Notes: generated from the sequence alone by a model not told the origin. Counted from the first letter of the stretch, positions 7,903-15,922 are shown. The stretch is 64,000 bases of DNA from Massilioclostridium coli (GCF_900095865.1 NZ_FMIZ01000007.1:372001-436000), one strand, 5' to 3'. Made by a program: numbers and translations.

Positions 7903-7942
7903 AAAAAAGCTGGCATTACAAAATTGTAATACCAGCTTTTTT
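7903..7942. terminator. Bidirectional 19-bp hairpin terminator
   Basis: AAAAAAGCTGGCATTACAA (7903-7921) pairs with 7924-7942 with one wobble and is bordered by A6 and T6. It can end the acetyltransferase transcript and also the leftward CRISPR transcript. The stretch 7688-7902 has no convincing gene. Confidence 0.8.
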
Positions 7943-8066
7943 GCTGCCTAAAATGTGATCTGTCATCCATGGAAGGCTTAATCTTAAACTTATCAGTAGC
8001 TTTTTAATGTGGAGATAAAAAGGGTTAAAAAGCTTCTTTTCGAGATGGTGTATCTCTAATCTAATG

Positions 8067-8558
8067 AGACTGCACCCTGGCGGGTGTGTATTGTAACTCG
8101 CTCTCATTTTGGGAGACAGGAAAAATGGCTAAGTTTCCGTACCCTGGCGGGTGTGTATTGTAACCACTTTGGTTCATATTTGCTTTACTTACTTCAGTTT
8201 TCCGTACCCTGGCGGGTGTGTATTGTAACATCCGCCTGGCGTTCCTGGCCTTCTGGGGTGTAATTTCCGTACCCTGGCGGGTGTGTATTGTAACCTGTTC
8301 TTTTTAGTGTAAATTATTTTAATCGAAAGATTTCCGTACCCTGGCGGGTGTGTATTGTAACCCCGTGGTGCATATCATGGGTTATACATAGAGCTATTTC
8401 CGTACCCTGGCGGGTGTGTATTGTAACTTACAGATCAGCAAAAGGAGGATGCGAATAATGATTTCCGTACCCTGGCGGGTGTGTATTGTAACAAAAAGAG
8501 AAATTGGTCATAAACTAACGGAAGAAATTTCCGTACCCTGGCGGGTGTGTATTGTAAC
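8067..8558 (-). CRISPR. CRISPR array, 8 repeats and 7 spacers, no cas genes nearby
   Basis: A 31-base repeat (32 if the usual preceding A is counted) reads on the + strand TTTCCGTACCCTGG then CGGGTGTGTATTGTAAC. Copies start at 8067, 8134, 8199, 8264, 8331, 8397, 8462 and 8528. Copies 2-8 are identical; the first is altered in its left part (AGACTGC for TTTCCGT). The spacers are all different and 34-36 bases long. ACCC-TGGC-GGGT inside the repeat gives a small hairpin. A decayed repeat usually marks the leader-distal end, so the leader should be on the right and transcription leftwards, in agreement with a TATAAT on the minus strand at 8605-8600. The + strand end GTGTATTGTAAC resembles the 3' end of type I-C repeats, which would argue for the opposite direction, so type and orientation remain open. 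No cas gene lies in the window. Confidence 0.93.
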
Positions 8559-8745
8559 TGCGGCATGAATGCGCCCTTGATTTTCGGGGGTTCACAGCCA
8601 TTATAGTGCGAACTTGATCATTTCCACTTTCCTTTTAACCTAAATAAATCGACTTGTTACTCACAAAGCTACAAGTTATAGCTAGTGCGAACAATACGTA
8701 TTTTTTATGGTTACTTACCATTCGCACTGGCAATGATGTTTAAAA
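8559..8745 (-). promoter_or_regulatory. Putative CRISPR leader
   Basis: Read leftwards, this AT-rich segment has TATAAT (8605-8600) about 40 bases before the first intact repeat. The octamer TTCGCACT (or its complement AGTGCGAA) occurs three times: just before the -10, near 8677, and inverted near 8730, where it forms an inverted repeat with the middle copy. The clear -35 box is missing. These could be binding sites for a regulator or the adaptation machinery. Confidence 0.45.
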
Positions 8746-9036
8746 TTGGATATAATAATCTTTATTTAATCAAAAATTTTATCTCTGTTTATTATAATCT
8801 TAAATGTTAAAAAGTGCAAGCAATTTTTGATAGACGATTCTATCCAGCTATATTTTTTAGTTTTTACGGTTTAATTATCCACTGCTAAGGTGTGTTACAT
8901 GTCTTGTGAGGAGGAAGCGTTGCTCTGCTGGAAATTTTCCATTATTAGACTATGGACAGCTTGCTATGCTCAATAGTGAAATTGGGAATTTTTATGGAAC
9001 TCCTCCTTGGATATCATTGGTGATTTTTATAAAATA
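8746..9036. other. Gap without a gene
   Basis: AT-rich at first. From about 8930 to 9035 one + frame reads PLLDYGQLAMLNSEIGNFYG and on to IFIK, which looks like the decayed tail of a coding region but matches nothing I recognise. No RNA gene or promoter stands out. Confidence 0.3.
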
Positions 9037-9068
9037 AAGCCCTTTTTGTCCATTTGCAAAAAAGGCTT
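9037..9068 (-). terminator. Terminator of the esterase gene
   Basis: AAGCCCTTTTTG (9037-9048) and CAAAAAAGGCTT (9057-9068) pair with one mismatch, 17 bases after the esterase stop codon. Confidence 0.65.
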
Positions 9069-9085
9069 AAGATAAGAATCATAAT

Positions 9086-10051
9086 TCAATTGTTTTCACA
9101 ATTTTTCCGATTAATCCAAGCAGTAGACGCATCCATTGCGGTGCGACAGGCATCAGTCTGGTCCAAGGCATTTAACATCACAAAGTCATGAATCGTACCC
9201 TGTATCCGAATGGAGGTTACCTCTACTCCGGCAATCCGAAGTTTTTTCGCATATCCTTCTCCATCATCCCGCAAAACATCTGCTTCCCCATTGATTATCA
9301 TTGCGGTTGGAAGGCCTTTCAATTCCGCAATAGTCGATCGTAAAGGGGATGCTGTAGTTTCTTTTCGGTCTGATTCAAAATTTGCGTATTGGCTCCAAAA
9401 CCATTTCATACCAGTACGGTAAAGATAATAGCCACAGGCAAATTTTTGATATGTACTAGTATCGAAACGGGCATTTGTCACCGGGTAATACAATAGTTGT
9501 TTTTGTATCTTTGGACCGTTCCGTCGCTTTGCTAAGATTGTCATAGCAATAGCTAAATTTCCTCCTGCGCTATCTCCAGCTACAGTCAGTGTATTAGGGT
9601 TCATCTTGATATGAACCTGTTCCGTAATTTGGGTTAATTGGCATAAGGTAGCATAGCATTGCTCTATGGCAATTGGATATTTCGCTTCAGGGGCTCGATT
9701 GTATTCTGGAAACACAACAACTGAACGGGTTCGTGCAGCTAATTCCCGCACGAGTTTTTCATGAGTATGTAGATTGCCAAATACCCATCCAGCGCCATGT
9801 AAATATAAAATGACATTTGCGGGATCCAAAAGTTCCTCAGGCACAATAAGGTAAACGTTAATTTTTCCCCAATATCCAGCATTTACTTCCAGTTTTGTAA
9901 TATGAGCAGGAAATTTATATACAGGGGTATCCTGTACTTTATCCAAAATTTTTCTTCCTTGTTCAGGTGGAAGCTGGAAAATAAATGGTGGATTGGAATT
10001 TTCTATGCAAATCTGTTCAGCAGCTTTTTCTAATGGTATACGCCGGTTCAT
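9086..10051 (-). CDS. Alpha/beta-hydrolase esterase, hormone-sensitive lipase family
   Basis: A 321-residue carboxylesterase of the HSL (bacterial family IV) group, likely to cleave short acyl or acetyl esters. The oxyanion motif is HGAGW (residues 85-89, HGGG variant), the nucleophile Ser161 sits in GDSAGGN, and the triad is completed by Asp258 (NGEADVLRDD) and His288 (GTIHDF). There is no signal peptide, so it is cytoplasmic. I chose ATG 10051, with AAAGGTG upstream, over a TTG at 10069 that overlaps this site. It could deacetylate sugars, but no sugar operon adjoins it. Confidence 0.92.
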   Translation of the reverse strand: MNRRIPLEKAAEQICIENSNPPFIFQLPPEQGRKILDKVQDTPVYKFPAHITKLEVNAGYWGKINVYLIVPEELLDPANVILYLHGAGWVFGNLHTHEKLVRELAARTRSVVVFPEYNRAPEAKYPIAIEQCYATLCQLTQITEQVHIKMNPNTLTVAGDSAGGNLAIAMTILAKRRNGPKIQKQLLYYPVTNARFDTSTYQKFACGYYLYRTGMKWFWSQYANFESDRKETTASPLRSTIAELKGLPTAMIINGEADVLRDDGEGYAKKLRIAGVEVTSIRIQGTIHDFVMLNALDQTDACRTAMDASTAWINRKNCENN

Positions 10052-10135
10052 ATGGTCACACCTTTCCAAAATAGATCTTGTTTTAATCTATTCCGATATA
10101 CGAATTCATGTGAAAAAGTGTGAACTCAATCCCTT

Positions 10136-10777
10136 CTATGCTATCCTTGTACCGCCCCATTCTACCACTGTAAATCCTTGTCTTTTCATAGGTTGCAAGA
10201 TTGGTTCCTCCACTAAAATAGGATTTTCCAATGGTTGATACACCATAAAAACCCTTAGTATACTGTCTGGCTCTGGTGTAATATTCAGTTTGGCGTTTTC
10301 CGTGTAAGTTTCCCCCTGAAATGTAATCAGATTATAGGGGTTATCCTGCATTTTAGGGAGCCAATACACAATAAACTCGTTGTATTCTGAGGGAGTCAGT
10401 CCTATATACTCCAATTTTTCCCTTAAAAAATTAGCGGTATCTTCTCCTTTAACCACAAATCCTTTCCTCATATCATATTGGATTTGGTCAACGCCTTCCC
10501 AAAACAGATAGGAATACTCCTTTTTATCCGAATGATTTATGAGTTTCCCATCCGGATAAGCAGTTACATTCCAGCCATTTTGATATTGAGGATAGCTACA
10601 GGTTAACTCACCGCTGTATTCTAACTGGACGGATACTTCTGTTATATCCTCAGGATAAAGATAAATAACAGGTTTTTCTGTTAAATCGTTGTGATATGAT
10701 GTGCTAGAACATCCCATGAGTATTACCGTGATAAAAGCCAAAATAAAGGCTATAATTCTATGTTGCTTTCTTTTCAT
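10136..10777 (-). CDS. Lipoprotein of unknown function
   Basis: A 213-residue exported protein. A basic start and hydrophobic stretch lead to the lipobox ILMGC at about residues 19-23, so it should be lipid-anchored on the outer face of the membrane. The mature part starts with KPVIYLYPED and contains WNVTAYPDG and SYLFWEG, a pattern I know from uncharacterised clostridial surface proteins, but I can give no function. The ATG at 10777 has GAAGGTG at good spacing; a longer in-frame start overlaps that site. It precedes the esterase by 84 bases and could share its transcript. Confidence 0.8.
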   Translation of the reverse strand: MKRKQHRIIAFILAFITVILMGCSSTSYHNDLTEKPVIYLYPEDITEVSVQLEYSGELTCSYPQYQNGWNVTAYPDGKLINHSDKKEYSYLFWEGVDQIQYDMRKGFVVKGEDTANFLREKLEYIGLTPSEYNEFIVYWLPKMQDNPYNLITFQGETYTENAKLNITPEPDSILRVFMVYQPLENPILVEEPILQPMKRQGFTVVEWGGTRIA

Positions 10778-10900
10778 TGATAGCACCTTCTTTTTATAAT
10801 TTTTCAACTTTTTATTTATTTATATTATACCATTAATTTGAATCGAAATCTACAAAAAACGACATTTATGTTTTATATAAACTTTAAAATGATATATTTA

Positions 10901-10929
10901 TTGATTCTAACAAAATCATAAGATATAAT
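10901..10929 (+). promoter_or_regulatory. Promoter of the methylase-like gene
   Basis: TTGATT (10901-10906), 17-base spacer, TATAAT (10924-10929), 42 bases before the TTG start at 10972. Confidence 0.6.
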
Positions 10930-10971
10930 ATATATAGATATAAATTTTGAGATCGTACAGAGGTGAGTCAC

Positions 10972-12453
10972 TTGAACTTAAATTATTTATCCGCTATCTA
11001 TGCATCTTATTTAGAGCAGAATCATAAAGAGAACGCCCTCTGTGGAAATATTCCTGAGCAGGTTACGGAATTACTACTATTTCCATTAAATCCGATAAAA
11101 GAGATTTTAAATCCATACTACGGAACTAACAAAATAATAGCCCAAACTTCATTTTATTGGAGGCAGTTAGAGCAAGGTACTGAGATGAGGATAGAAAGCT
11201 GGAATCCAAAAACGGAAACAATTTTTTGTTGCAATATGAAATCGGATCAACTGGAAATCAAAAACATCCCTTTAACAGAATGGATGCAAGGCATAACAGA
11301 AACTTTTGATTACGTTATGTTAAACCCTCCATTTGGTTATTCTAATATTGAAAAAAAGAAAGAACGTTTGGAAAATCTGTTTTTATCCCATGCGTTAAAT
11401 TGTCTAAAAGAGGGTGGATTCTGTACTGCTTTTCTCCCCAACGGATTTTTGGGGCGTCAATCTTTTGATAATATCCAGCTTAGAAAAAATATTTCGTTAA
11501 ATCACCATTTGCAATCTATCATTTTATTGCCGAAATCAATCCTTTCTACTTCTGAAATTTTTACTTCTGTTTTATATTTTTCCAAAACAGCGCCAGCTAA
11601 GAAGATTCCGTTATACGATTTCCGTAATAAAAAGAATATAAACAGTTTTCTCAAATTATATCGTTCTTCGGAACCAAACTGGCAATTAGAACAACAAGAA
11701 TTAGAAGAACACCAATATTGTTTTCTCCCAGAAGAGTATATCCCTTCAAAATCGTTTGACTTTGAGGAAATTCCATCCCGAAAAAAATCTTTACACGCAT
11801 TATGGAGCGAACTACAAAAAAATCAGGATTCTCGTTTATACGAAGATCATTACGGTCAAACCAGTATCTTCAATACTGCCCAGTGTGTTTCCACCAGAAA
11901 AGGCCAATTGAAAAAATTAATTCAAACTGGCTATGGCCTTTTAGAATGTGAATTGTTGCTCTATTGTGGGCATATCCAGCCTACCAAAGAAATGGGAAAA
12001 TCACTAGCCCATTTAAAAACAGGGGATTTATGTCCTACTGACCATAAAAATGGAAAATATCCCTGCTATGGCGCTGGTGGGATCTATGGCAGTACAAATA
12101 CTTGTAATATTCCGCAAAGTACCGGAATTGTTATCGGTCGTGTAGGGAACTTTTGTGGAAACGTGTATTGGACTTGCCAGCCAGGATTCCTTTCCAATAA
12201 TGCCATTTGGGTAGAACCAGACCGAGAAAAAGTGATACCTGATTTCCTTTTTTTGTTATTGTACTCCGCCCATTTTCAAAACAAAAGACGTGGTGGGGGA
12301 CAACAATACATTACCCAATCTATGATTCAAAATCAAATTTTTTATTTACCAACCCTTTCCCAACAGGCAGATTTTTTGGCGCAACATCAAACTTTATTAG
12401 AGCAAATTCACTTTTATGAACAGGAGTTAGGGCAGTTAGAACTTACAGAATAA
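10972..12453 (+). CDS. Solitary HsdM-HsdS-like fusion (N6-adenine methylase-like with one target-recognition domain)
   Basis: A 493-residue protein built like a type I methylase subunit joined to half a specificity subunit. The N-terminal part carries the catalytic N6-adenine motif NPPFG (about residues 118-122) and the following SHALNCLKEGGFCTAFLPNG of HsdM. The C-terminal part (about 340-490) resembles one HsdS target-recognition domain, with YPCYGAGGIYGSTNT, GIVIGRVGNFCGNVYW, the QQYITQSMIQNQIFYLP box and a closing helix. The SAM-binding motif I is degenerate (ILNPYYGTN where D-P-x-x-G-x-G is usual) and the HsdM N-terminal helical bundle is absent. No HsdR or nuclease lies beside it. GTG 10963 overlaps the ribosome binding site AGAGGTGA, so TTG 10972 is the likelier start. 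It may be an orphan methylase or a DNA-binding relic. Confidence 0.8.
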   Translation: MNLNYLSAIYASYLEQNHKENALCGNIPEQVTELLLFPLNPIKEILNPYYGTNKIIAQTSFYWRQLEQGTEMRIESWNPKTETIFCCNMKSDQLEIKNIPLTEWMQGITETFDYVMLNPPFGYSNIEKKKERLENLFLSHALNCLKEGGFCTAFLPNGFLGRQSFDNIQLRKNISLNHHLQSIILLPKSILSTSEIFTSVLYFSKTAPAKKIPLYDFRNKKNINSFLKLYRSSEPNWQLEQQELEEHQYCFLPEEYIPSKSFDFEEIPSRKKSLHALWSELQKNQDSRLYEDHYGQTSIFNTAQCVSTRKGQLKKLIQTGYGLLECELLLYCGHIQPTKEMGKSLAHLKTGDLCPTDHKNGKYPCYGAGGIYGSTNTCNIPQSTGIVIGRVGNFCGNVYWTCQPGFLSNNAIWVEPDREKVIPDFLFLLLYSAHFQNKRRGGGQQYITQSMIQNQIFYLPTLSQQADFLAQHQTLLEQIHFYEQELGQLELTE

Positions 12454-12465
12454 ATTTTTGTAATA

Positions 12466-12501
12466 AAAAACACCTTACGATAAAAATAGTAAGGTGTTTT
12501 T
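12466..12501. terminator. Bidirectional terminator between convergent genes
   Basis: AAAAACACCTTAC (12466-12478) pairs perfectly with GTAAGGTGTTTTT (12489-12501). It serves the methylase-like gene and the ZIP gene. Confidence 0.85.
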
Positions 12502-12517
12502 CTGTTATTAAAATTTA

Positions 12518-13309
12518 TTATCCCAACGCAACATCTAAAATCATCATCACAAGGAATCCACCCATAACACCTAGGGTTCCAACATTGGAGTGTTCTCCCA
12601 AATGCGCTTCGGGAATTAATTCTTCTACAACAACATATACCATTGCACCGGCTGCAAAGCTTAATAACCAAGGCATAACAGGCTGTAAAAATCCCGCTAC
12701 CAACACAACTAAGATTCCGAAAATCGGTTCTACAATGCCGGATAGGCTTCCGTATACAAATGACCTGATTCTAGAAACTCCTTCCTGACGTAACGGTAAC
12801 GAAATGGCGGCGCCTTCTGGAAAATTTTGAATTCCAATTCCCAAGGCTAAGGCCATTGCGGCTGAAATGGAAGCGGAAGGATCATTTTGTGCGGCTAACG
12901 CAAAAGATAATCCAACAGCCATTCCTTCTGGAATATTATGTAAAGTAACTGCCATTACCAACAAGGTGGTTCTTTTCCAGGAAGAAGAATGCCCCTCTGG
13001 AGAAACAGAGCCTGGATGTAAATGAGGAAGCAAGGTATCCATTAACATTAAAAAGGCAATTCCTAAAATAAAACCACCAGCAGCAGGTAGCCAGCCGGGA
13101 ACACCCGAAGCTTCCGCTTGATCAATTGCGGGTATTAACAAACTCCATACAGATGCCGCTATCATTACTCCAGCGGCAAAACCAAGAAAAATCCGTTGTA
13201 TTTTAGGATTAATTGCGTTTTTAAAGAAAAATACCAATGCCGAACCTAATGTTGTCATTAAAAAGGTAAAACCTGTGCCGATAGCAGCCCATGTAATCGC
13301 AGTATTCAT
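12518..13309 (-). CDS. ZIP-family metal ion transporter
   Basis: A 263-residue membrane protein with eight predicted helices that imports divalent metals, usually zinc. The metal-site helices IV and V show HNIPEGMAVGLSFAL and IQNFPEGAAISLPL, where the helix V His of HNxPEG is replaced by Gln-Asn. It belongs to the GufA/ZupT-like bacterial group rather than the eukaryotic-type members. There is no long cytoplasmic His loop, only a short His-containing region (PHLHPG). GAGGCG precedes the ATG. It lies 36 bases downstream of ferritin and may be co-transcribed with it as a metal-homeostasis pair. Confidence 0.92.
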   Translation of the reverse strand: MNTAITWAAIGTGFTFLMTTLGSALVFFFKNAINPKIQRIFLGFAAGVMIAASVWSLLIPAIDQAEASGVPGWLPAAGGFILGIAFLMLMDTLLPHLHPGSVSPEGHSSSWKRTTLLVMAVTLHNIPEGMAVGLSFALAAQNDPSASISAAMALALGIGIQNFPEGAAISLPLRQEGVSRIRSFVYGSLSGIVEPIFGILVVLVAGFLQPVMPWLLSFAAGAMVYVVVEELIPEAHLGEHSNVGTLGVMGGFLVMMILDVALG

Positions 13310-13345
13310 AATCGCCTCTTTTCTATTATACTTTCAAAAATTTTT

Positions 13346-13858
13346 TTATAATACCAAGGAAGGCGCTGCGTATACACGGGATTTTAATTCATTATCCAGC
13401 ATATAAAGGCTTTTTGGATCATTTCCAAATAAATCCATTTTTGTAATTAAATCATGGGCATTGGTTTCTTCTTCGCCTTGTTCTTTAATAAACCAATCTA
13501 AAAACTGCATGGTGCGGAAATCATGTACCTCTTGCGCCGCAGCGTATATATTGTAAATCAAACCTGTTACATATTCTTCATGTTGTAATCCTGCTTTTAA
13601 TGGATCCATTAATTCAACTAAAGTTTGATCGGGCTTCGCAATTGCCTCTAATTGAACCTTTTCGTTGTTATTCTGCAGGTATTGATAAAACAGCATGGCA
13701 TGGTCTCTTTCTTCTTGTGCCTGTACTTTATACCAATTAGCAAATCCTTCTAATCCTTTATCCTCATAAAAATTAGAAAAATCTAAGTACAAATAAGCGG
13801 AAAAAAACTCTTTATTCACCTGGTCATTTAATAATGCTACTACTTTTTGGTTTAACAT
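13346..13858 (-). CDS. ftnA: Ferritin
   Basis: A 170-residue non-haem ferritin that stores iron in a 24-mer cage. The ferroxidase ligands are visible in NKEFFSAYLYL (Glu), AQEERDHAMLFYQYL (E-x-x-H) and the later FIKEQGEEETNA. Length and four-helix pattern fit bacterial FtnA. I chose ATG 13858 (MLNQKVVALLND), which has AAGAAGG upstream; the frame extends 25 codons further but runs into the promoter. The promoter contains a palindrome that may bind a metal or peroxide regulator. The ZIP transporter follows. Confidence 0.95.
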   Translation of the reverse strand: MLNQKVVALLNDQVNKEFFSAYLYLDFSNFYEDKGLEGFANWYKVQAQEERDHAMLFYQYLQNNNEKVQLEAIAKPDQTLVELMDPLKAGLQHEEYVTGLIYNIYAAAQEVHDFRTMQFLDWFIKEQGEEETNAHDLITKMDLFGNDPKSLYMLDNELKSRVYAAPSLVL

Positions 13859-13931
13859 AAACAAATGCCTTCTTTCTAATTTTTCAAATAAAATCATTAT
13901 TCTAAGAGGAAAACTAATTTTTCTCTTAAAC

Positions 13932-13962
13932 ATATCATATCACTATGATATAGCAATGTCAA
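13932..13962 (-). promoter_or_regulatory. Ferritin promoter with overlapping palindromic operator
   Basis: On the minus strand TTGACA (13962-13957), a 17-base spacer and TATGAT (13939-13934) form a near-consensus promoter. The perfect palindrome ATATCATA-N4-TATGATAT (13932-13951) covers the -10 and part of the spacer, as repressor sites of the Fur/PerR or DtxR kind do. The rest of the gap 13963-14129 shows nothing. Confidence 0.7.
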
Positions 13963-14129
13963 TAATGGCTCCTATTTTTGATGTTAAAAAGGATAAATTA
14001 CATTATTTTATCATAAAGAGAAACATAGAATAAAATATTGGATATTGATAATTTAAATTTTACTTATTTTCATTAAAACGCTGATTTCTCTACTAAATCA
14101 TATAAATTGAAATTATAATATACCTAAAT

Positions 14130-14185
14130 AAAAAAGTAACACCTATTATAGCTTTTAAATCTTAAAAAACAGGTATTACTTTTTT
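14130..14185. terminator. Hairpin terminator of the second GNAT gene
   Basis: AAAAAAGTAACACCT (14130-14144) pairs with AGGTATTACTTTTTT (14171-14185) with one wobble. It lies downstream of the leftward acetyltransferase at 14260 and has T runs on both strands. Confidence 0.75.
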
Positions 14186-14259
14186 AACTATTTACCAATA
14201 GTTTTACTATATAAAAAACATTGGAGTGGTACCCTTTTGTATCCTAATTTTAACACAAT

Positions 14260-14805
14260 TTATTTTTTTCCAACACATTCAAATCCTCTGTGTTCATAAA
14301 ATTGATAAGTGCAGGCGTTGTCAGTATATAAATATAATTTTTTCCCTTTTTCCCTGCGTTCTAATTCAGCGAGTAGAATGCTACCAATACCTTTGGCTTT
14401 TATGTTCGGGTTTGCCGCCAGGAAGATAATCTCACCATCTGGATTGTTATTATGGCAATACTGCAAAAACATTTCTTTATTTGCCTGATTATAAACATCC
14501 ACACCGCCTTTTACAAAAAGATTTTGTAAAAGATGGAAGGCCTTAATATAACACGATTTCCAAAATGAAGAGTATTTTTTGTGTTCTCCTTTTATTTCCG
14601 CAAGCAATATCCCAGCTAATTGGTCTCCTGCGTATACAGCAATGATCTGTGTGGCACGGGTCACTTCTAAATACCAAAAGTATCGTCCATACAAATTTAG
14701 TAATAATTTGTTGTCCATGTACCAATTAAAATGCATACCCACAATAGCAAATTCAATCGCTTTTTTAGCGTCCTTTTTTCTCAGTTTTCTAATTTCAAGT
14801 TCCAT
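14260..14805 (-). CDS. GNAT-family acetyltransferase
   Basis: A 181-residue GNAT protein. The N-terminal MELEIRKLRKKDAKKAIEFA, the central QLAGILLAEIKG strand, the acetyl-CoA loop NPNIKAKGIGSILLAELE and the C-terminal CTYQFYEHRGFECVG follow the family plan. The substrate is unknown. The ATG has only a weak site (GAAGATG) and starts 42 bases after the stop of the vanY-like gene, so both are probably on one transcript. It is unlike the RimJ-type protein at 7145. Confidence 0.85.
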   Translation of the reverse strand: MELEIRKLRKKDAKKAIEFAIVGMHFNWYMDNKLLLNLYGRYFWYLEVTRATQIIAVYAGDQLAGILLAEIKGEHKKYSSFWKSCYIKAFHLLQNLFVKGGVDVYNQANKEMFLQYCHNNNPDGEIIFLAANPNIKAKGIGSILLAELERREKGKKLYLYTDNACTYQFYEHRGFECVGKK

Positions 14806-14847
14806 GCAATCATCTTCTTTTATTTTTCGTTTAAAACCAGAGCATAG

Positions 14848-15666
14848 TTAGCTTTTCGCTGAGCTGGAAGAAGAGGAACCTTCCAAGTATTCTTCTAAGC
14901 AGATCCCTTTGCTCATAATTTCCTGTGCAGCTTCTTTTCCAACATAACGGAAGTGCCATGGCTCATAAATAACGCCTGTAATATCAGTTTTTCCGTTTGG
15001 ATACCGGACAATAAACCCATATTTACTGCAATTTTTGGATAGCCAGATATATTCTGGGGTTTCTTCCTGCTTTTCATCCAATAATTGATAATCTTCTGAA
15101 ACAATATCTACCGCTAACCCCAATTGATGTTCACTGGTGCCAGGATAGGCAACAGCTGTTTTCGCTTCCGCTACTGCGTCTACATAATCTTTTCCTTGGT
15201 TTTGTAAGCCTTTTACCTGTTCGTCAAACAGTCGGGTTTGCTTTTCCATACTGCGGTAGGAAGAACAGATGATAGGGGATAATCCCGCTGCTCGAGCATC
15301 GTCCATCATTTCCTGTAAATAAGGGTAGGCGCGTTTATCAATAGCTTGTCCATTATTTAATTCGGTTACTTCTATTGTATAGTTTTCTGGAATTAAATTG
15401 TTTTGGTTTACGAGAGTCAGCTTCCAATCTTGGGTATCTTTGGTAGAATTGGATTCCGATTGTTGTGTCTTGGATGATTGGTCATTTTGGGAGGATTGGC
15501 TGGATGTTTGGATATCCAATTTTTGGTCTAAATTATGAATTAGATAGTTGGTCCCAATAAAATATACGGCGACGCAAACAGTAATGACCATTGCAATAGG
15601 CCAAAAAATTTTAGAGCTATTATTTTTTTTCTTTTTCTTTGGGGGACGGCTAGGATATTGACTCAC
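14848..15666 (-). CDS. Membrane-anchored D-alanyl-D-alanine carboxypeptidase, VanY family
   Basis: A 272-residue zinc peptidase that trims the terminal D-Ala of peptidoglycan stem peptides. A short basic cytoplasmic tail (PSRPPKKKKKNN) precedes one membrane segment (about residues 20-38), then a Ser/Gln-rich linker, then the VanY domain with SSYRSMEKQ, the zinc ligands in TSEHQLGLAVDI (His, Asp) and EPWHFRYVG (His). A Ser-rich tail ends the protein. GTG 15666 is chosen because GGAGGAACCATC precedes it. Homologues occur in vancomycin-resistance clusters, but no vanHAX genes are present, so a housekeeping wall role is likely. Confidence 0.92.
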   Translation of the reverse strand: MSQYPSRPPKKKKKNNSSKIFWPIAMVITVCVAVYFIGTNYLIHNLDQKLDIQTSSQSSQNDQSSKTQQSESNSTKDTQDWKLTLVNQNNLIPENYTIEVTELNNGQAIDKRAYPYLQEMMDDARAAGLSPIICSSYRSMEKQTRLFDEQVKGLQNQGKDYVDAVAEAKTAVAYPGTSEHQLGLAVDIVSEDYQLLDEKQEETPEYIWLSKNCSKYGFIVRYPNGKTDITGVIYEPWHFRYVGKEAAQEIMSKGICLEEYLEGSSSSSSAKS

Positions 15667-15838
15667 GATGGTTCCTCCTATCTCTTTTATCATATTATAA
15701 TAATATCAGATGGATATAACGGGTTCTTTGCGGAAAACTGACCAAGCTGTAGCCTTTTTATCAATAATCTGTAACGGTTTATAAGACATGTTATAGTATA
15801 CCAAATAAATTTTTATTTATATCATTATAACCAATTAC

Positions 15839-15867
15839 TTGACCTTTTTCAATCTTTATAGTAATAT
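15839..15867 (+). promoter_or_regulatory. Promoter of the MATE exporter
   Basis: TTGACC (15839-15844), 17-base spacer, TAATAT (15862-15867). The predicted transcript start at about 15874 is only a few bases before the attenuator hairpin. Confidence 0.65.
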
Positions 15868-15879
15868 TATTATAAAAGA

Positions 15880-15922
15880 CCATATGTATGCCTGAAGATA
15901 CAGGGAAACATATGGCTTTTTT
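15880..15922 (+). promoter_or_regulatory. Promoter-proximal attenuator, possible guanidine-IV (mepA-type) riboswitch
   Basis: CCATATGT (15880-15887) pairs with ACATATGG (15908-15915), with an inner CCTG/CAGG pair around GAAGATA, followed at once by C and T6. This is an intrinsic terminator placed directly after the promoter and upstream of the coding region, so read-through must be regulated. MATE genes of the mepA group in Clostridia are known to lie behind guanidine-IV riboswitches; whether this RNA fits that consensus I cannot verify. Confidence 0.5.

Noticed and set aside
7916-8107. 63-aa minus-strand ORF over the CRISPR left end
   Set aside because: It includes repeat sequence and lacks a ribosome binding site; the array explains the region.
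8887-8965. Short ORF starting MSCEEEALLCWKF
   Set aside because: Only about 25 codons and no ribosome binding site at proper spacing; the overlapping frame to 9035 is at best a gene relic.
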